Of a stretch of DNA of 64,000 nucleotides, positions 18,643 through 27,390 are shown piece by piece (the stretch's first letter is position 1; each line of letters opens with the position of its first letter). A program made the translations under genes and the position numbers. The stretch comes from Amphibacillus cookii (lineage in GTDB: Bacteria > Bacillota > Bacilli > Bacillales > Amphibacillaceae). The notes under the pieces are model-generated. The model made no database searches. It was not told where the DNA came from and was given only the letters and a program-made list of their open reading frames with translations. The stretch covers positions 210,922 through 274,921 of the forward strand of contig NZ_JAFBDS010000006.1 of NCBI RefSeq assembly GCF_016908375.1, read 5' to 3'.

Positions 18643-19239
18643 CTAATTCTCAAGTTGTTGAAGTAATTGTTTAAACGCGGTCTCCGTGTGCGCCAATGTC
18701 TTACTATTATCAATAACATAATCTGCCCATTGTGCTTTTTGCTCAATTGATATTTGTGACTGAATTCTTTTATTCGCTTCTTTTTCTGATAATTGGTCAC
18801 GAGCCATTAACCGTTGCAATTGTTGCTTAGGGGTTGTATAGACAACCACCACTACATCCACTAAGTGCGTCAAATCATTCTCATATAACAATGGAATATC
18901 TAACACAATATACTGGTGTTGAGCTACGATTAATTGATCACGTTCATGTAATAAGTGATCTGTTATCGCAGGATGAACAATTTGATTCAACGTTTGTCTT
19001 TTTACTGAGTCATTAAAAATCAGCTGGGCAAGTTTCTTTCGATCAAGCGTCTGATCTGGCAATAAAATATCATGCCCAAACGCCTCTACAATTTGGATAT
19101 ACGCAGGTTGATGGGGTTCAACAATAGTACGTGATAGCTGGTCCGCGTCCACAATTGGAATTCCCTCTTTTTTAAACATTTTAGCGACTGTGCTTTTCCC
19201 TGTAGCAATACAGCCAGTTAAACCAATGACAATCGTCAA
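18643..19239 (-). CDS. coaE: Dephospho-CoA kinase
   Basis: Last step of coenzyme A synthesis: phosphorylates the 3' hydroxyl of dephospho-CoA. The P-loop IGLTGCIATGKSTVA lies at the N terminus, then IVDADQLSR (CoA-binding), VLDIPLLYEN and the C-terminal lid. The frame is open from 19263, just overlapping ytaF. The TTG at 19239 gives M-T-I-V-I-G-L-T-G, matching the family N terminus, so it is preferred, although its ribosome site is weak. A GTG at 19248 is the alternative. Confidence 0.94.
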   Translation of the reverse strand: MTIVIGLTGCIATGKSTVAKMFKKEGIPIVDADQLSRTIVEPHQPAYIQIVEAFGHDILLPDQTLDRKKLAQLIFNDSVKRQTLNQIVHPAITDHLLHERDQLIVAQHQYIVLDIPLLYENDLTHLVDVVVVVYTTPKQQLQRLMARDQLSEKEANKRIQSQISIEQKAQWADYVIDNSKTLAHTETAFKQLLQQLEN

Positions 19240-19259
19240 GTTTTTCACCACATTTCTTT

Positions 19260-19883
19260 TCAAATAACCAAGCGACTTATCCCTAGTAGCACAAGTAGCA
19301 GACCAGGAAGATACCGAATTTTGTCAGGTAATCCTTTATTGGAAAAGGTTACCCCTAAATGTAACCCCATAGAAAGAAATACCATGGTTGTGATGGCGAT
19401 TAGACCAATCGCGATATATGAAACACCTACCAATGCAGCTCCCATTCCAGCAGCACTGGCGTCAATTGATAATGCCAATCCTAACCATACGGTTTCCATA
19501 CCAGAGATATGCCCAGAGTGATCAAGGTCAGCAATCGCGGGTTTCTTTAAAATATCAATCACCAAACCCACCTTCTTGAATTCAAAACGAAAATGCTTTG
19601 GTTTAGTTTGAGATTGTGACTGATCAAAAGTAAGCAAACTATAACACCCTAAACCAATGAGTAAGATTGCGCCTAAGTAACTAGTAAACCGTTCAGTTAG
19701 TAACAAAGCAACAAGTTGACCCGCACCCATAGCCATTCCAAACACTAGTCCAGAACACAAACCAATTAATATAATAACATGGGGTGCCAACTTTACTTGT
19801 CTTAACCCATAACCAAATGCAACCATAAAACTATCGACACTTACTGCAATTGCCAACACAAATAAGGAGAGTATATTGACCAT
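19260..19883 (-). CDS. ytaF: Sporulation membrane protein YtaF (MntP-like)
   Basis: A polytopic membrane protein of about 207 residues with six hydrophobic segments. Paired motifs AIAVSVDSFMVAFGYGL and ALSIDASAAGMGAALVG show the two-fold repeat shared with the MntP manganese exporter family. Between the halves lies a DxDxSGxI loop (DLDHSGHISG). B. subtilis YtaF is associated with sporulation. The frame extends upstream to 19946, but GAGAGGGTGG precedes the ATG at 19883. It lies between mutM and coaE as in B. subtilis. Confidence 0.9.
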   Translation of the reverse strand: MVNILSLFVLAIAVSVDSFMVAFGYGLRQVKLAPHVIILIGLCSGLVFGMAMGAGQLVALLLTERFTSYLGAILLIGLGCYSLLTFDQSQSQTKPKHFRFEFKKVGLVIDILKKPAIADLDHSGHISGMETVWLGLALSIDASAAGMGAALVGVSYIAIGLIAITTMVFLSMGLHLGVTFSNKGLPDKIRYLPGLLLVLLGISRLVI

Positions 19884-19967
19884 CTCCACATCCACCCTCT
19901 CCAAGTTCAAATAGATTAACTTGGAATAGTATATGGATGGATGCAAAAAATGTGAGTAAAGCGCCCA

Positions 19968-20798
19968 TTAACTGATTTGTTGACAAGATGGGCATAAATG
20001 CGTGCCTCGATTGGAGACCTTAATCTTCAACACTTCAGTACCACATCTTGCACAAGGTTGACCTTCTTGCCCATAGGCATAGAGTTGTTGTTGAAACATC
20101 CCGATTTCCCCTTGACTGTTGACATAACTACGAATCGTTGTACCACCTTGTTTAACAGCCTCCTCAATCGTTGCTTTCGCTTCAACTATTATCGCTTGCA
20201 CTTCTTTACGATCTAGTGAGTCACCCGTCCGAAGCGGGTGAATGCGTGCCCGAAATAACGTTTCATCGACATAGATATTTCCAAGGCCAGCAATAACCGT
20301 TTGATCGAGCAAAATGTTCTTGATTGCACGCGTACTTTTATTTATTTTTGGTAAAAGGTGATCTACTGTATACTCTTGTTCAAATGGGTCAGGCCCTAAT
20401 TGCTTAAGTGGCAAGTCATGAAAAGCTTGTCCCTTAGCAAATAAGTGCATCGTTCCAAATTTACGCACGTCATGATACCGTAACGTTTTGCCGCTTTCTA
20501 AATAAAAAATAACGTGCGTATGCTTATCGATCGGTTCATCTTTAGTGTAAACACCGTATTTACCTTCCATTCGCAAATGAGAAACTAAACTATAATTATC
20601 TAATTCAAATATTAGGAACTTGCCCTTCCGCTTAATATCTAGTATTGATTGCCCTTCAAGTAAGTGTTGAAAGTCATTTGGCTCAGCCGGCATTTTTATT
20701 ATGTTTGGCCACTGAACGTCAACATGTTTAATCCGCTCATTAAGCACGAGGGCTAATAAGGTCTTTCTCACCGTTTCTACTTCTGGTAATTCAGGCAT
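19968..20798 (-). CDS. mutM: Formamidopyrimidine-DNA glycosylase
   Basis: Base-excision repair enzyme that removes 8-oxoguanine and ring-opened purines and nicks the strand by beta-delta elimination. Catalytic Pro2 and Glu3 are present in M-P-E-L-P-E-V-E-T. The helix-two-turn-helix GLGNIYVDETLFRARIHP is near residue 168. The C-terminal zinc finger (CARCGTEVLKIKVSNRGTH, then CPSC) is complete. It lies 14 bases after polA, so the two repair genes form an operon. Confidence 0.98.
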   Translation of the reverse strand: MPELPEVETVRKTLLALVLNERIKHVDVQWPNIIKMPAEPNDFQHLLEGQSILDIKRKGKFLIFELDNYSLVSHLRMEGKYGVYTKDEPIDKHTHVIFYLESGKTLRYHDVRKFGTMHLFAKGQAFHDLPLKQLGPDPFEQEYTVDHLLPKINKSTRAIKNILLDQTVIAGLGNIYVDETLFRARIHPLRTGDSLDRKEVQAIIVEAKATIEEAVKQGGTTIRSYVNSQGEIGMFQQQLYAYGQEGQPCARCGTEVLKIKVSNRGTHLCPSCQQIS

Positions 20799-20812
20799 CC
20801 CCTCGCTCCCTT

Positions 20813-23458
20813 CTATTTCGCATCATACCATGTAGAACCATAAGCATAGTCAACTTTAAGCGGTACCGCTAATTCAACAGTCTCTTCCATCACTTTTGGA
20901 ACCATTTCCTTTAATATCTCAATTTCCGCTTTTGGTGCTTCTAAGATTAATTCATCATGAACTTGCAACAACATACGAGCTTCCAACCCTTTTGATTTTA
21001 ATGTATGATCAAGATCAATCATTGCCTTCTTGATAATATCAGCTGCACTTCCTTGGATCGGTGTATTCATAGCTGTTCGTTCAGCAAAACTTCTTTGATT
21101 AAAATTCCGACTTGTAATTTCAGGTAAATAGCGACGTCTACGCATTAATGTCGTGACAAACCCATCTTGTTTTGCCTGAAGAACAATATCATTCATATAC
21201 GTCTTCACCCCTGGGTAACTTTCAAGGTAACGATCTATAAATGCCTTGGCTTCTTTACGCGTAATACCTAAGTTTTGGGATAGACCATAGTCACTAATTC
21301 CATATACAATACCAAAGTTTACTGCTTTAGCTTGTCGGCGCATGAGATCATTAACTTCTTCTGCACTAACATGAAAAACGTCCATCGCTGTCTGTGTATG
21401 GATATCACGTCCGGCTTTAAAAGCTTCAATTAGTTTCTCATCATTTGCAATATGTGCTAACACACGCAATTCAATTTGTGAGTAATCAGCAGCAAACATC
21501 ACCCACTCGGTTTCACTTGGAATAAAAGCTTGTCTAATCTTACGTCCCTCTTCCAACCTTATCGGTATATTTTGTAAATTCGGCTCTATTGAACTTAACC
21601 GACCTGTTTGTGTTAATGCTTGATTAAATCGGGTGTGAATCTTCTGATCGTCATGGATCACTTTTAATAAACCTTCAATGTAAGTCGATTGTAGTTTACC
21701 CAATTGTCGATACAGTAAAAGCTTACCAATAATCGGATGCTTGTTTTCAAGTTGCTCTAACACATCTGCTGAAGTTGAATAACCGGTTTTTGTCTTTTTA
21801 ATGACAGGTAACCCTAGTTTTTCAAATAGAATTGGACCCAGTTGTTTTGGTGAATTCAAATTAAAGGTTTCTCCAGCTAACTCGTGTACCTCTTGTTCAA
21901 TCTTATCTAAACGTTCTTTCAGTGCGACTTGCATGTTTTCCAACTGCTTGCGATCTACGGCTACACCTGTTGCTTCCATTTCACCTAAAATAAGTGCTAG
22001 CGGTAGTTCTAACTCTTTTAACAAAGCTTGCTGTTGATTTTTCTCCAACGATTGCTCTGCCGTATTTGTCAATTGATATAGGGCAGTTGCCTTGCGACCA
22101 ATATGATCAGCCAAGTGAGCTTGTTCAGGTATTTTTAACTTTGCCCCTTTTCCGTAGACTTCCTCATCATACAAAATCTCATCATAGCCCAAGCGATGAC
22201 TAATCGCCGGTATATCATGATTATTTTCTGAAGGATTGATCAAATATGAAGCTAATAAAAGGTCAAATCTTATTCCTTTTACTTTAATACCATGTTGAAG
22301 TAAAGCTACTGTCACCTGTTTTGAATCAAAGGCAAATTTAATTTGCTCAGGATCTTCTAACCAAGCCTTAAAAGATGTCGAATTTAATGCAATATCAGTA
22401 GGAATAAAATAAGTACTTTCTTTATTAGCAATACCGAAACCAATAATCTCAGCATGATGATAATTGTCTTCAACCATTTCGACCACTAACGCTTCTTTGT
22501 TGTACCAATTTATTTGGTCTACATCCTCAACCATTTTAACATCGATCGGAGCCAAAGCTTCAGACATACTCGCTTCGGTTTGATCATCATCTCCACTGAT
22601 TGTATTTAATAATGATTGAAAACCTAAGTCTTTAAACACTGCACGTAACTGCATCACATCGTAACCCTGATAATCGATGTCATCTAAGCCAACTTCAATA
22701 GGTGAGGATACATTAATCGTGACAAGATCTTTACTCATAAAAGCTGAGGCTTTATGCTCGTCTAATTTCTCTTTCAATTTCTTACCACTCACTTCATCAA
22801 GGTGATCATATAAGTGCTCAAGTGTTTGGAATTGCTTGAGTAATTTAATCGCTGTTTTCTCACCTACACCAGGTACACCAGGAATATTATCAGAGCTGTC
22901 CCCCATTAATGCTTTCATATCAATAATCTGGTCAGGATTAAGCTCGATCTTTTCTTTCATAAAGTCTGGTGTATAGACATCAACTTCACTTAACCCTTTT
23001 CTTGTAATTTGGACATGAACGTGATCAGATACTAATTGAAGCATATCTTTATCACCTGTAATGACTCGGACATCATAACCATCAACAGCGGCTTTCTGTG
23101 CTAATGTCCCAATAATATCATCAGCTTCATACTGATCCAGTTGATAATGTTTAATCGAACTTGCATTAAGTAGTTCCTTCACTAAGTTAAATTGTTCGGA
23201 TAACTCAGGTGGGGTTTTTTGTCTTCCACCTTTATAATCCTTATAGGTTTGATGACGGAAAGTTGTTTTCCCCGCATCAAATGCAACTAAAATATGGGTA
23301 GGTGCTTCATCTTCTAATACTTTTAATAACATTTTAGTAAAGCCAAAAACCGCATTTGTGTAAATACCTTTATCATTACTTAGCAAGGGTAAAGCGAAAA
23401 AAGCACGATATAAAATGCTATTTCCATCAATAAGAACTAGCTTTTGTTTAGACGTCAT
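20813..23458 (-). CDS. polA: DNA polymerase I
   Basis: Fills gaps in repair and removes Okazaki RNA primers. The 5' nuclease domain spans residues 1-300 (LVLIDGNSILYRAFFALP; GDSSDNIPGVPGVGEKTA). A degenerate 3'-5' exonuclease-like domain follows; VVEMVEDNYHHAEIIG lacks the D-x-E metal motif, as in other Bacillus enzymes. The polymerase domain has DYSQIELRVLAH, RRQAKAVNFGIVYG and LLQVHDELILEAP. The frame opens at 23479, but AAAAGGAG sits seven bases before the ATG at 23458, giving 881 residues. Confidence 0.98.
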   Translation of the reverse strand: MTSKQKLVLIDGNSILYRAFFALPLLSNDKGIYTNAVFGFTKMLLKVLEDEAPTHILVAFDAGKTTFRHQTYKDYKGGRQKTPPELSEQFNLVKELLNASSIKHYQLDQYEADDIIGTLAQKAAVDGYDVRVITGDKDMLQLVSDHVHVQITRKGLSEVDVYTPDFMKEKIELNPDQIIDMKALMGDSSDNIPGVPGVGEKTAIKLLKQFQTLEHLYDHLDEVSGKKLKEKLDEHKASAFMSKDLVTINVSSPIEVGLDDIDYQGYDVMQLRAVFKDLGFQSLLNTISGDDDQTEASMSEALAPIDVKMVEDVDQINWYNKEALVVEMVEDNYHHAEIIGFGIANKESTYFIPTDIALNSTSFKAWLEDPEQIKFAFDSKQVTVALLQHGIKVKGIRFDLLLASYLINPSENNHDIPAISHRLGYDEILYDEEVYGKGAKLKIPEQAHLADHIGRKATALYQLTNTAEQSLEKNQQQALLKELELPLALILGEMEATGVAVDRKQLENMQVALKERLDKIEQEVHELAGETFNLNSPKQLGPILFEKLGLPVIKKTKTGYSTSADVLEQLENKHPIIGKLLLYRQLGKLQSTYIEGLLKVIHDDQKIHTRFNQALTQTGRLSSIEPNLQNIPIRLEEGRKIRQAFIPSETEWVMFAADYSQIELRVLAHIANDEKLIEAFKAGRDIHTQTAMDVFHVSAEEVNDLMRRQAKAVNFGIVYGISDYGLSQNLGITRKEAKAFIDRYLESYPGVKTYMNDIVLQAKQDGFVTTLMRRRRYLPEITSRNFNQRSFAERTAMNTPIQGSAADIIKKAMIDLDHTLKSKGLEARMLLQVHDELILEAPKAEIEILKEMVPKVMEETVELAVPLKVDYAYGSTWYDAK

Positions 23459-23512
23459 GTTAAATCTCCTTTTATTCAAATACTTACTATATATATTACC
23501 ACGTTTCCTTTT

Positions 23513-23618
23513 ATAAAACGAACCTTCAGTCAGTGGACGTTCGTTATCTCCTGCCTAAAGAGCTGATCTCTACCTCTATTTTGCAACGGTGTTTTACGGG
23601 CGGATATTTGTGATAAAA
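23513..23618 (+). repeat. Dispersed structured repeat, family 1, copy 4 (internally deleted)
   Basis: Begins ATAAAACGAACCTTCAGTC and ends GGCGGATATTTGTGATAAAA. About 45 bases of the left-central part are missing compared with copy 5. It lies between the divergent polA and isochorismatase-type genes. Confidence 0.8.
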
Positions 23619-23761
23619 AAGACTTTTTTTATGCAATAAATATATCAATACACAGATTTCATTTTCATTTTTTGAAAATAATTGAAGCAAGTGTGTTATC
23701 ATTTAATAGTCTAATCATTTTCAGTGTTTTTAGATAATTTTTAATTTTGGAGGTAGATATT

Positions 23762-23818
23762 ATGATAAATAAATGCAATGTTAACTTAAAAAACAACAAG
23801 GGGATTGCGACTAATTAA
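23762..23818 (+). CDS. Possible 18-codon leader peptide
   Basis: ATG at 23762 follows a strong ribosome site, GGAGG, with eight-base spacing. It encodes M-I-N-K-C-N-V-N-L-K-N-N-K-G-I-A-T-N. The stop lies 44 bases before the hydrolase start. GGGGA inside it can pair with TCCCC just upstream of that gene's ribosome site. It could be an upstream regulatory peptide or a chance frame. No family is recognised. Confidence 0.4.
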   Translation: MINKCNVNLKNNKGIATN

Positions 23819-23862
23819 TTAAACCCTTTAGCGTGTCCCCAATCTTGGAAGGGGATAATGAT

Positions 23863-24426
23863 TTGAAACAAATTTTATTAATTATTGATGCACAACAAGC
23901 ATTACTTGATGGAAATCAGCAAGTAAGTCCAATTTACAAAAAAGAACAACTTATCAAGAACGCAAACAAAGTGATTAAAAAATCAAAACAATCAGATGCT
24001 GCAGTTGTATTTGTAAGAGATCTCGATGTCGCTGAAGGAAAAGGTAATGGATTTCACATCCATAGTGACATTCATGTACCCACTGAAGCAAGATTTTTTG
24101 ATAAAGCCGCCACAAATTGTTTTTATGGAACAGGGCTGTTAGAACATTTAAAATCACAGGACATTGAGCATATTGTCATAATGGGGTGCGAAACACAGCA
24201 CTGTATAGATAGTGCTGTCAGAACAGCAACTATTAATGGGTTTGATGTCACATTAGTTGGAGATGGACATTCAACGCTAGGTAATGATATTTTGAGTGCG
24301 GAACAAATGATAGCACATCATAATGCTACTCTTCATGGTCATTACAATGTTGAACACTTTTCGATTGTCAGAGATTCAGAAGAAGCTTTATTTTGTCCAA
24401 CTCACGATTCATATAGGTTAAGCTGA
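23863..24426 (+). CDS. Isochorismatase-family cysteine hydrolase
   Basis: Members cleave C-N or C-O bonds in small amides and ethers, for example nicotinamide, N-carbamoyl compounds or isochorismate. The triad is visible: Asp in LLIIDAQQALL, Lys in FFDKAATNCFYG, and Cys in GCETQHCIDSAVRTA. The 187-residue protein is cytosolic. GGAAGGGG is spaced for the TTG at 23863. A longer frame from 23833 lacks a ribosome site. The substrate is unknown. It is a rightward gene in an otherwise leftward block and sits at the B. subtilis polA-phoR junction, so it is probably an insertion. Confidence 0.88.
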   Translation: MKQILLIIDAQQALLDGNQQVSPIYKKEQLIKNANKVIKKSKQSDAAVVFVRDLDVAEGKGNGFHIHSDIHVPTEARFFDKAATNCFYGTGLLEHLKSQDIEHIVIMGCETQHCIDSAVRTATINGFDVTLVGDGHSTLGNDILSAEQMIAHHNATLHGHYNVEHFSIVRDSEEALFCPTHDSYRLS

Positions 24427-24647
24427 AGTATCAGCCTTTTATAGCGTGTGGTCTAGCTTTTGAAAAAGTAACAAATGAGATGAATATGACTTGGTATCCT
24501 TTATCATCCAAAAATGGCATGACAGTGTGTTTTGACATGTTGAGGTCGTGCCTACAAAAGCCAGTGGCAAATCATCTCATCCACTTTGGCTTAGAGCACA
24601 ATGTTAAGTTGTTTCGTTAACCCAACAAATATTCAAGGCCAAAATTA

Positions 24648-24690
24648 AAAGTGAGTGTTCCATTTCGTTTTGAAATGGAACACTCACTTT
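24648..24690. terminator. Strong bidirectional terminator
   Basis: A perfect 19-bp stem (24648-24666 with 24672-24690, loop GTTTT) with A-rich and T-rich flanks lies between the convergent hydrolase gene and phoR. The remainder of 24427-24755 shows no gene. Confidence 0.85.
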
Positions 24691-24755
24691 ATTATGCTAA
24701 TGGGTGCGAGTTTATAGGAGATATTTGTGCTTTGCTACTCTACTTACTATGATCA

Positions 24756-26135
24756 TTAATTAATTGGTAAGCGGACGCTAAATCTTGAACCCTTATTTAA
24801 CTCGCTTTTCACATGAATGGAACCGTGATGTGCCTCGACAATGTGCTTAACAATCGCTAATCCCAAACCTGTTCCGCCAGTGTTTCGACTCCGCGCTTTA
24901 TCAACGCGATAAAAACGCTCAAAAATACGATTAAGCATGCTGCGCGGAATACCAATACCATTATCTTTTATCGCTACTTCACAAGCGTGATTTATTTTCT
25001 TTGCTTCAATGTAGATCGCTCCATCATTGGGTGTATAATTAATGGCATTATATAAGAGATTTAAAATCACTTGTTTTAATCGGGCTGCATCTCCTGTCAA
25101 GATTAAATCTTCATCAAACTTAAAATTTAACGTAATTGCCTTTTTCTCGGCTTGACCGCGAACAATATCGATACTCTCTTCAATCAAATTGACTATATTA
25201 ACTTTCGATAGCTTCAACTTCATTTCTTCTTTTTCTAGCTTAGATAATTCCAATAAATCATGAATCAATGCTTGAAGGCGATCACTCTCGTTGTATATAA
25301 TCGTTAAAAACTTACGTTGTACAGTTGCATCCGTTGCATCATCATCCAAAATTGTTTCTGCAAATCCCTTAATTGAGGTAATAGGTGTTTTAAGTTCGTG
25401 AGAGACATTAGCAACAAAATCTTTGCGCATTTGCTCAACTCTTTTTAAATCAGTAATATCATGAAAGACAAGGACAACACCTCTTAAGTCATGTTTCTCA
25501 TTAAAGAAAGGTGCTCCAACAATTTCAATATAGCTTTTTTTCGAATCATGTTCTAAAGTAATCGATTCCTTTACCGTCTGTTCATATAAAAAAGCTTCTT
25601 GAACCGTTTGATGAATCTTGCGTCTATCTATCACTTCATAATATAGTTTGTCATGATAATCAGCAACGCTTTTACCGAATTGTTCAGTAAATTTACGATT
25701 AACGAGATGGACATAACCTTGTTCATCGATCAGCATAATACCACTTTCCATATTATCAATTACTGTTCGCAATTGCCTATCATGCATCTTCTCTTGGCGA
25801 TTTAAATCTTGCAAATTACGAGCAAGCCGGTTGACTGAATAAGCAAGACGCCCCGTATCGTGATGAAAACTCTCTTGCGCTCTTACTTTATAATTCCCTT
25901 TTATTAATTCATTTAGAATAGCTGTTATACCTTTAACTGGCTTCACATAATTAAGGTAAATTTGATAAAACAAAACAATGATAACAGCATAGGATCCTAT
26001 TAAAATCATTGCGGCAATCGCCCGATCTCCTCCACTCGTTAATGGCACAATTAAAGCTAACAAAGCTAAAAAGAGTAAACTTGCGATCACAGCATAGCTG
26101 AAAAACAAACGAATAGGGGTTTGTTTCTGCTTCAT
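24756..26135 (-). CDS. phoR: PhoR-type sensor histidine kinase, compact sensor form
   Basis: Partner of PhoP. In order: TM1 (residues 10-32), TM2 (38-62), HAMP-like linker (KPVKGITAILNELIKGNYK), PAS domain (RTVIDNMESGIMLIDEQG, residues 125-235), HisKA with FVANVSHELKTPITSIKGF (phospho-His near 246), and HATPase with VILNLLYNAINYTPNDG and GTGLGLAIVKHIV. Only about six residues (TSGGDR) separate the two membrane helices. B. subtilis PhoR is 579 residues and has a large extracytoplasmic domain; this one is 459 residues. It overlaps phoP by four bases. Phosphate control is inferred from position. Confidence 0.93.
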   Translation of the reverse strand: MKQKQTPIRLFFSYAVIASLLFLALLALIVPLTSGGDRAIAAMILIGSYAVIIVLFYQIYLNYVKPVKGITAILNELIKGNYKVRAQESFHHDTGRLAYSVNRLARNLQDLNRQEKMHDRQLRTVIDNMESGIMLIDEQGYVHLVNRKFTEQFGKSVADYHDKLYYEVIDRRKIHQTVQEAFLYEQTVKESITLEHDSKKSYIEIVGAPFFNEKHDLRGVVLVFHDITDLKRVEQMRKDFVANVSHELKTPITSIKGFAETILDDDATDATVQRKFLTIIYNESDRLQALIHDLLELSKLEKEEMKLKLSKVNIVNLIEESIDIVRGQAEKKAITLNFKFDEDLILTGDAARLKQVILNLLYNAINYTPNDGAIYIEAKKINHACEVAIKDNGIGIPRSMLNRIFERFYRVDKARSRNTGGTGLGLAIVKHIVEAHHGSIHVKSELNKGSRFSVRLPIN

Positions 26136-26827
26136 TTATATGGATCCTCCATTTTATAACCAAGTCCACGAATGGTTTTAATATAAATAGGTTGCTTCGT
26201 GTCAGGTTCAATTTTTTCACGAAGATGACTAACGTGAACATCTACGATTCTTGTATCTCCAGAAAAATCGTAGTTCCAGACCGCACTTAACAATTGATCA
26301 CGAGATAACACTTTACCTTTATGCCGCGCTAAATATAATAATAATTCAAATTCTTTTCGCGTGAAGGTAAGGAGTTGGTCGTTCATCATTGCCTCATACT
26401 GCTCTGGATATATTGATAACTCTCCAATTGTAAGGTGAGGTGGGGCTGTCTCCACTTCTTTATTCGTTCGACGTAAGATCGCTTTAATTCGGGCAATAAC
26501 TTCTTTAGGACTGAAAGGTTTTGTCAAGTAATCGTCAGCACCTAATTCTAAACCTAATATCTTATCAAATTCATCATCCTTAGCAGTTAACATAAGGATA
26601 GGCGTATCGACCTTTTGCTGACGCAATTGTTTACACACTTCTGTTCCTTCCATTCCTGGCAACATTAAATCAAGTATAATGAGGTCATAACTATCGTTTG
26701 TAGCTAACGATAAACCGTCTACACCTGTATAAGCCACTGTTGTTTTAAAACCCGCTTTTTCAATATTATATTGTAGTAACGTGACAATCGATTCTTCATC
26801 ATCGACAATTAATATTTTTTGATTCAT
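26132..26827 (-). CDS. phoP: PhoP-type response regulator (OmpR family)
   Basis: DNA-binding regulator of the phosphate-starvation response. The receiver domain has acidic pocket VDDEES, phospho-acceptor LIILDLMLPGMEG (Asp near 53) and Lys in TKPFSPKEV. The winged-helix domain ends IVDVHVSHLREKIEPD and KTIRGLGYKMEDP. 231 residues. In B. subtilis mdh lies directly upstream; here the next genes on that side are the nif island and then icd. Confidence 0.96.
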   Translation of the reverse strand: MNQKILIVDDEESIVTLLQYNIEKAGFKTTVAYTGVDGLSLATNDSYDLIILDLMLPGMEGTEVCKQLRQQKVDTPILMLTAKDDEFDKILGLELGADDYLTKPFSPKEVIARIKAILRRTNKEVETAPPHLTIGELSIYPEQYEAMMNDQLLTFTRKEFELLLYLARHKGKVLSRDQLLSAVWNYDFSGDTRIVDVHVSHLREKIEPDTKQPIYIKTIRGLGYKMEDPYK

Positions 26828-26904
26828 CTCTGATCCCCCTCATCCTTCTACTCTCAATGATACATTGCTATAAATGGATTGTGAACAGAAATCACAAATT
26901 AACG

Positions 26905-26940
26905 TGTTAATTTTTATTTACAATGTTAATTTTATGTAAA
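26905..26940 (-). promoter_or_regulatory. Possible PhoP boxes upstream of phoPR
   Basis: On the minus strand TTTACA (26940-26935), five bases, TTAACA (26929-26924), then after 13 bases another TTAACA (26910-26905). PhoP of B. subtilis binds TT(A/T)ACA direct repeats about 11 bp apart. Autoregulation would be expected, but in this AT-rich region the match is weak. Confidence 0.3.
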
Positions 26941-27078
26941 GACAGCTAAAAATAATCTTCATATCAATAAAATTTTTAAATGCGATGGAATCTGTAATGA
27001 TTTTTGTTTACCTGGAGTAATAATTAAATCATCGAATGATACTTGAGATATCTGAAGTCGTGTCTGTGGAAGAATCGA

Positions 27079-27231
27079 AATAAAACGAACCTTCAATCAG
27101 TGAGCGTTTTCGTTCTTTTCCTCCTGATTGGTTGCTGAGTGGATCAAGCGTCCGTTATCTCCAAGCTAAATAGATTTGCTCTACTCTCTATGCTAAGACG
27201 AGCGTTTTAAGAACGGTTGTCTGTGATAAAA
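27079..27231 (+). repeat. Dispersed structured repeat, family 1, copy 5 (left flank of the nif island)
   Basis: A complete copy: AATAAAACGAACCTTCAATC ... CGTCCGTTATCTCC ... AACGGTTGTCTGTGATAAAA. It lies in the 560-bp gap between phoP and nifV. The rest of that gap shows no gene. Confidence 0.85.
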
Positions 27232-27390
27232 TACATGAATAACTTTTTCTATTTTAAGCGTGGTTAAGTTACGAAATATAAGAGATGTAGATTAATAAGC
27301 AAGTAAAAGGAACAGGGCTAAAGTCACTAGTCCAGACCATTGTAAAAAGATACAATTAAATACTAGGGTAGATGCAAAGGTCCTCTAATT

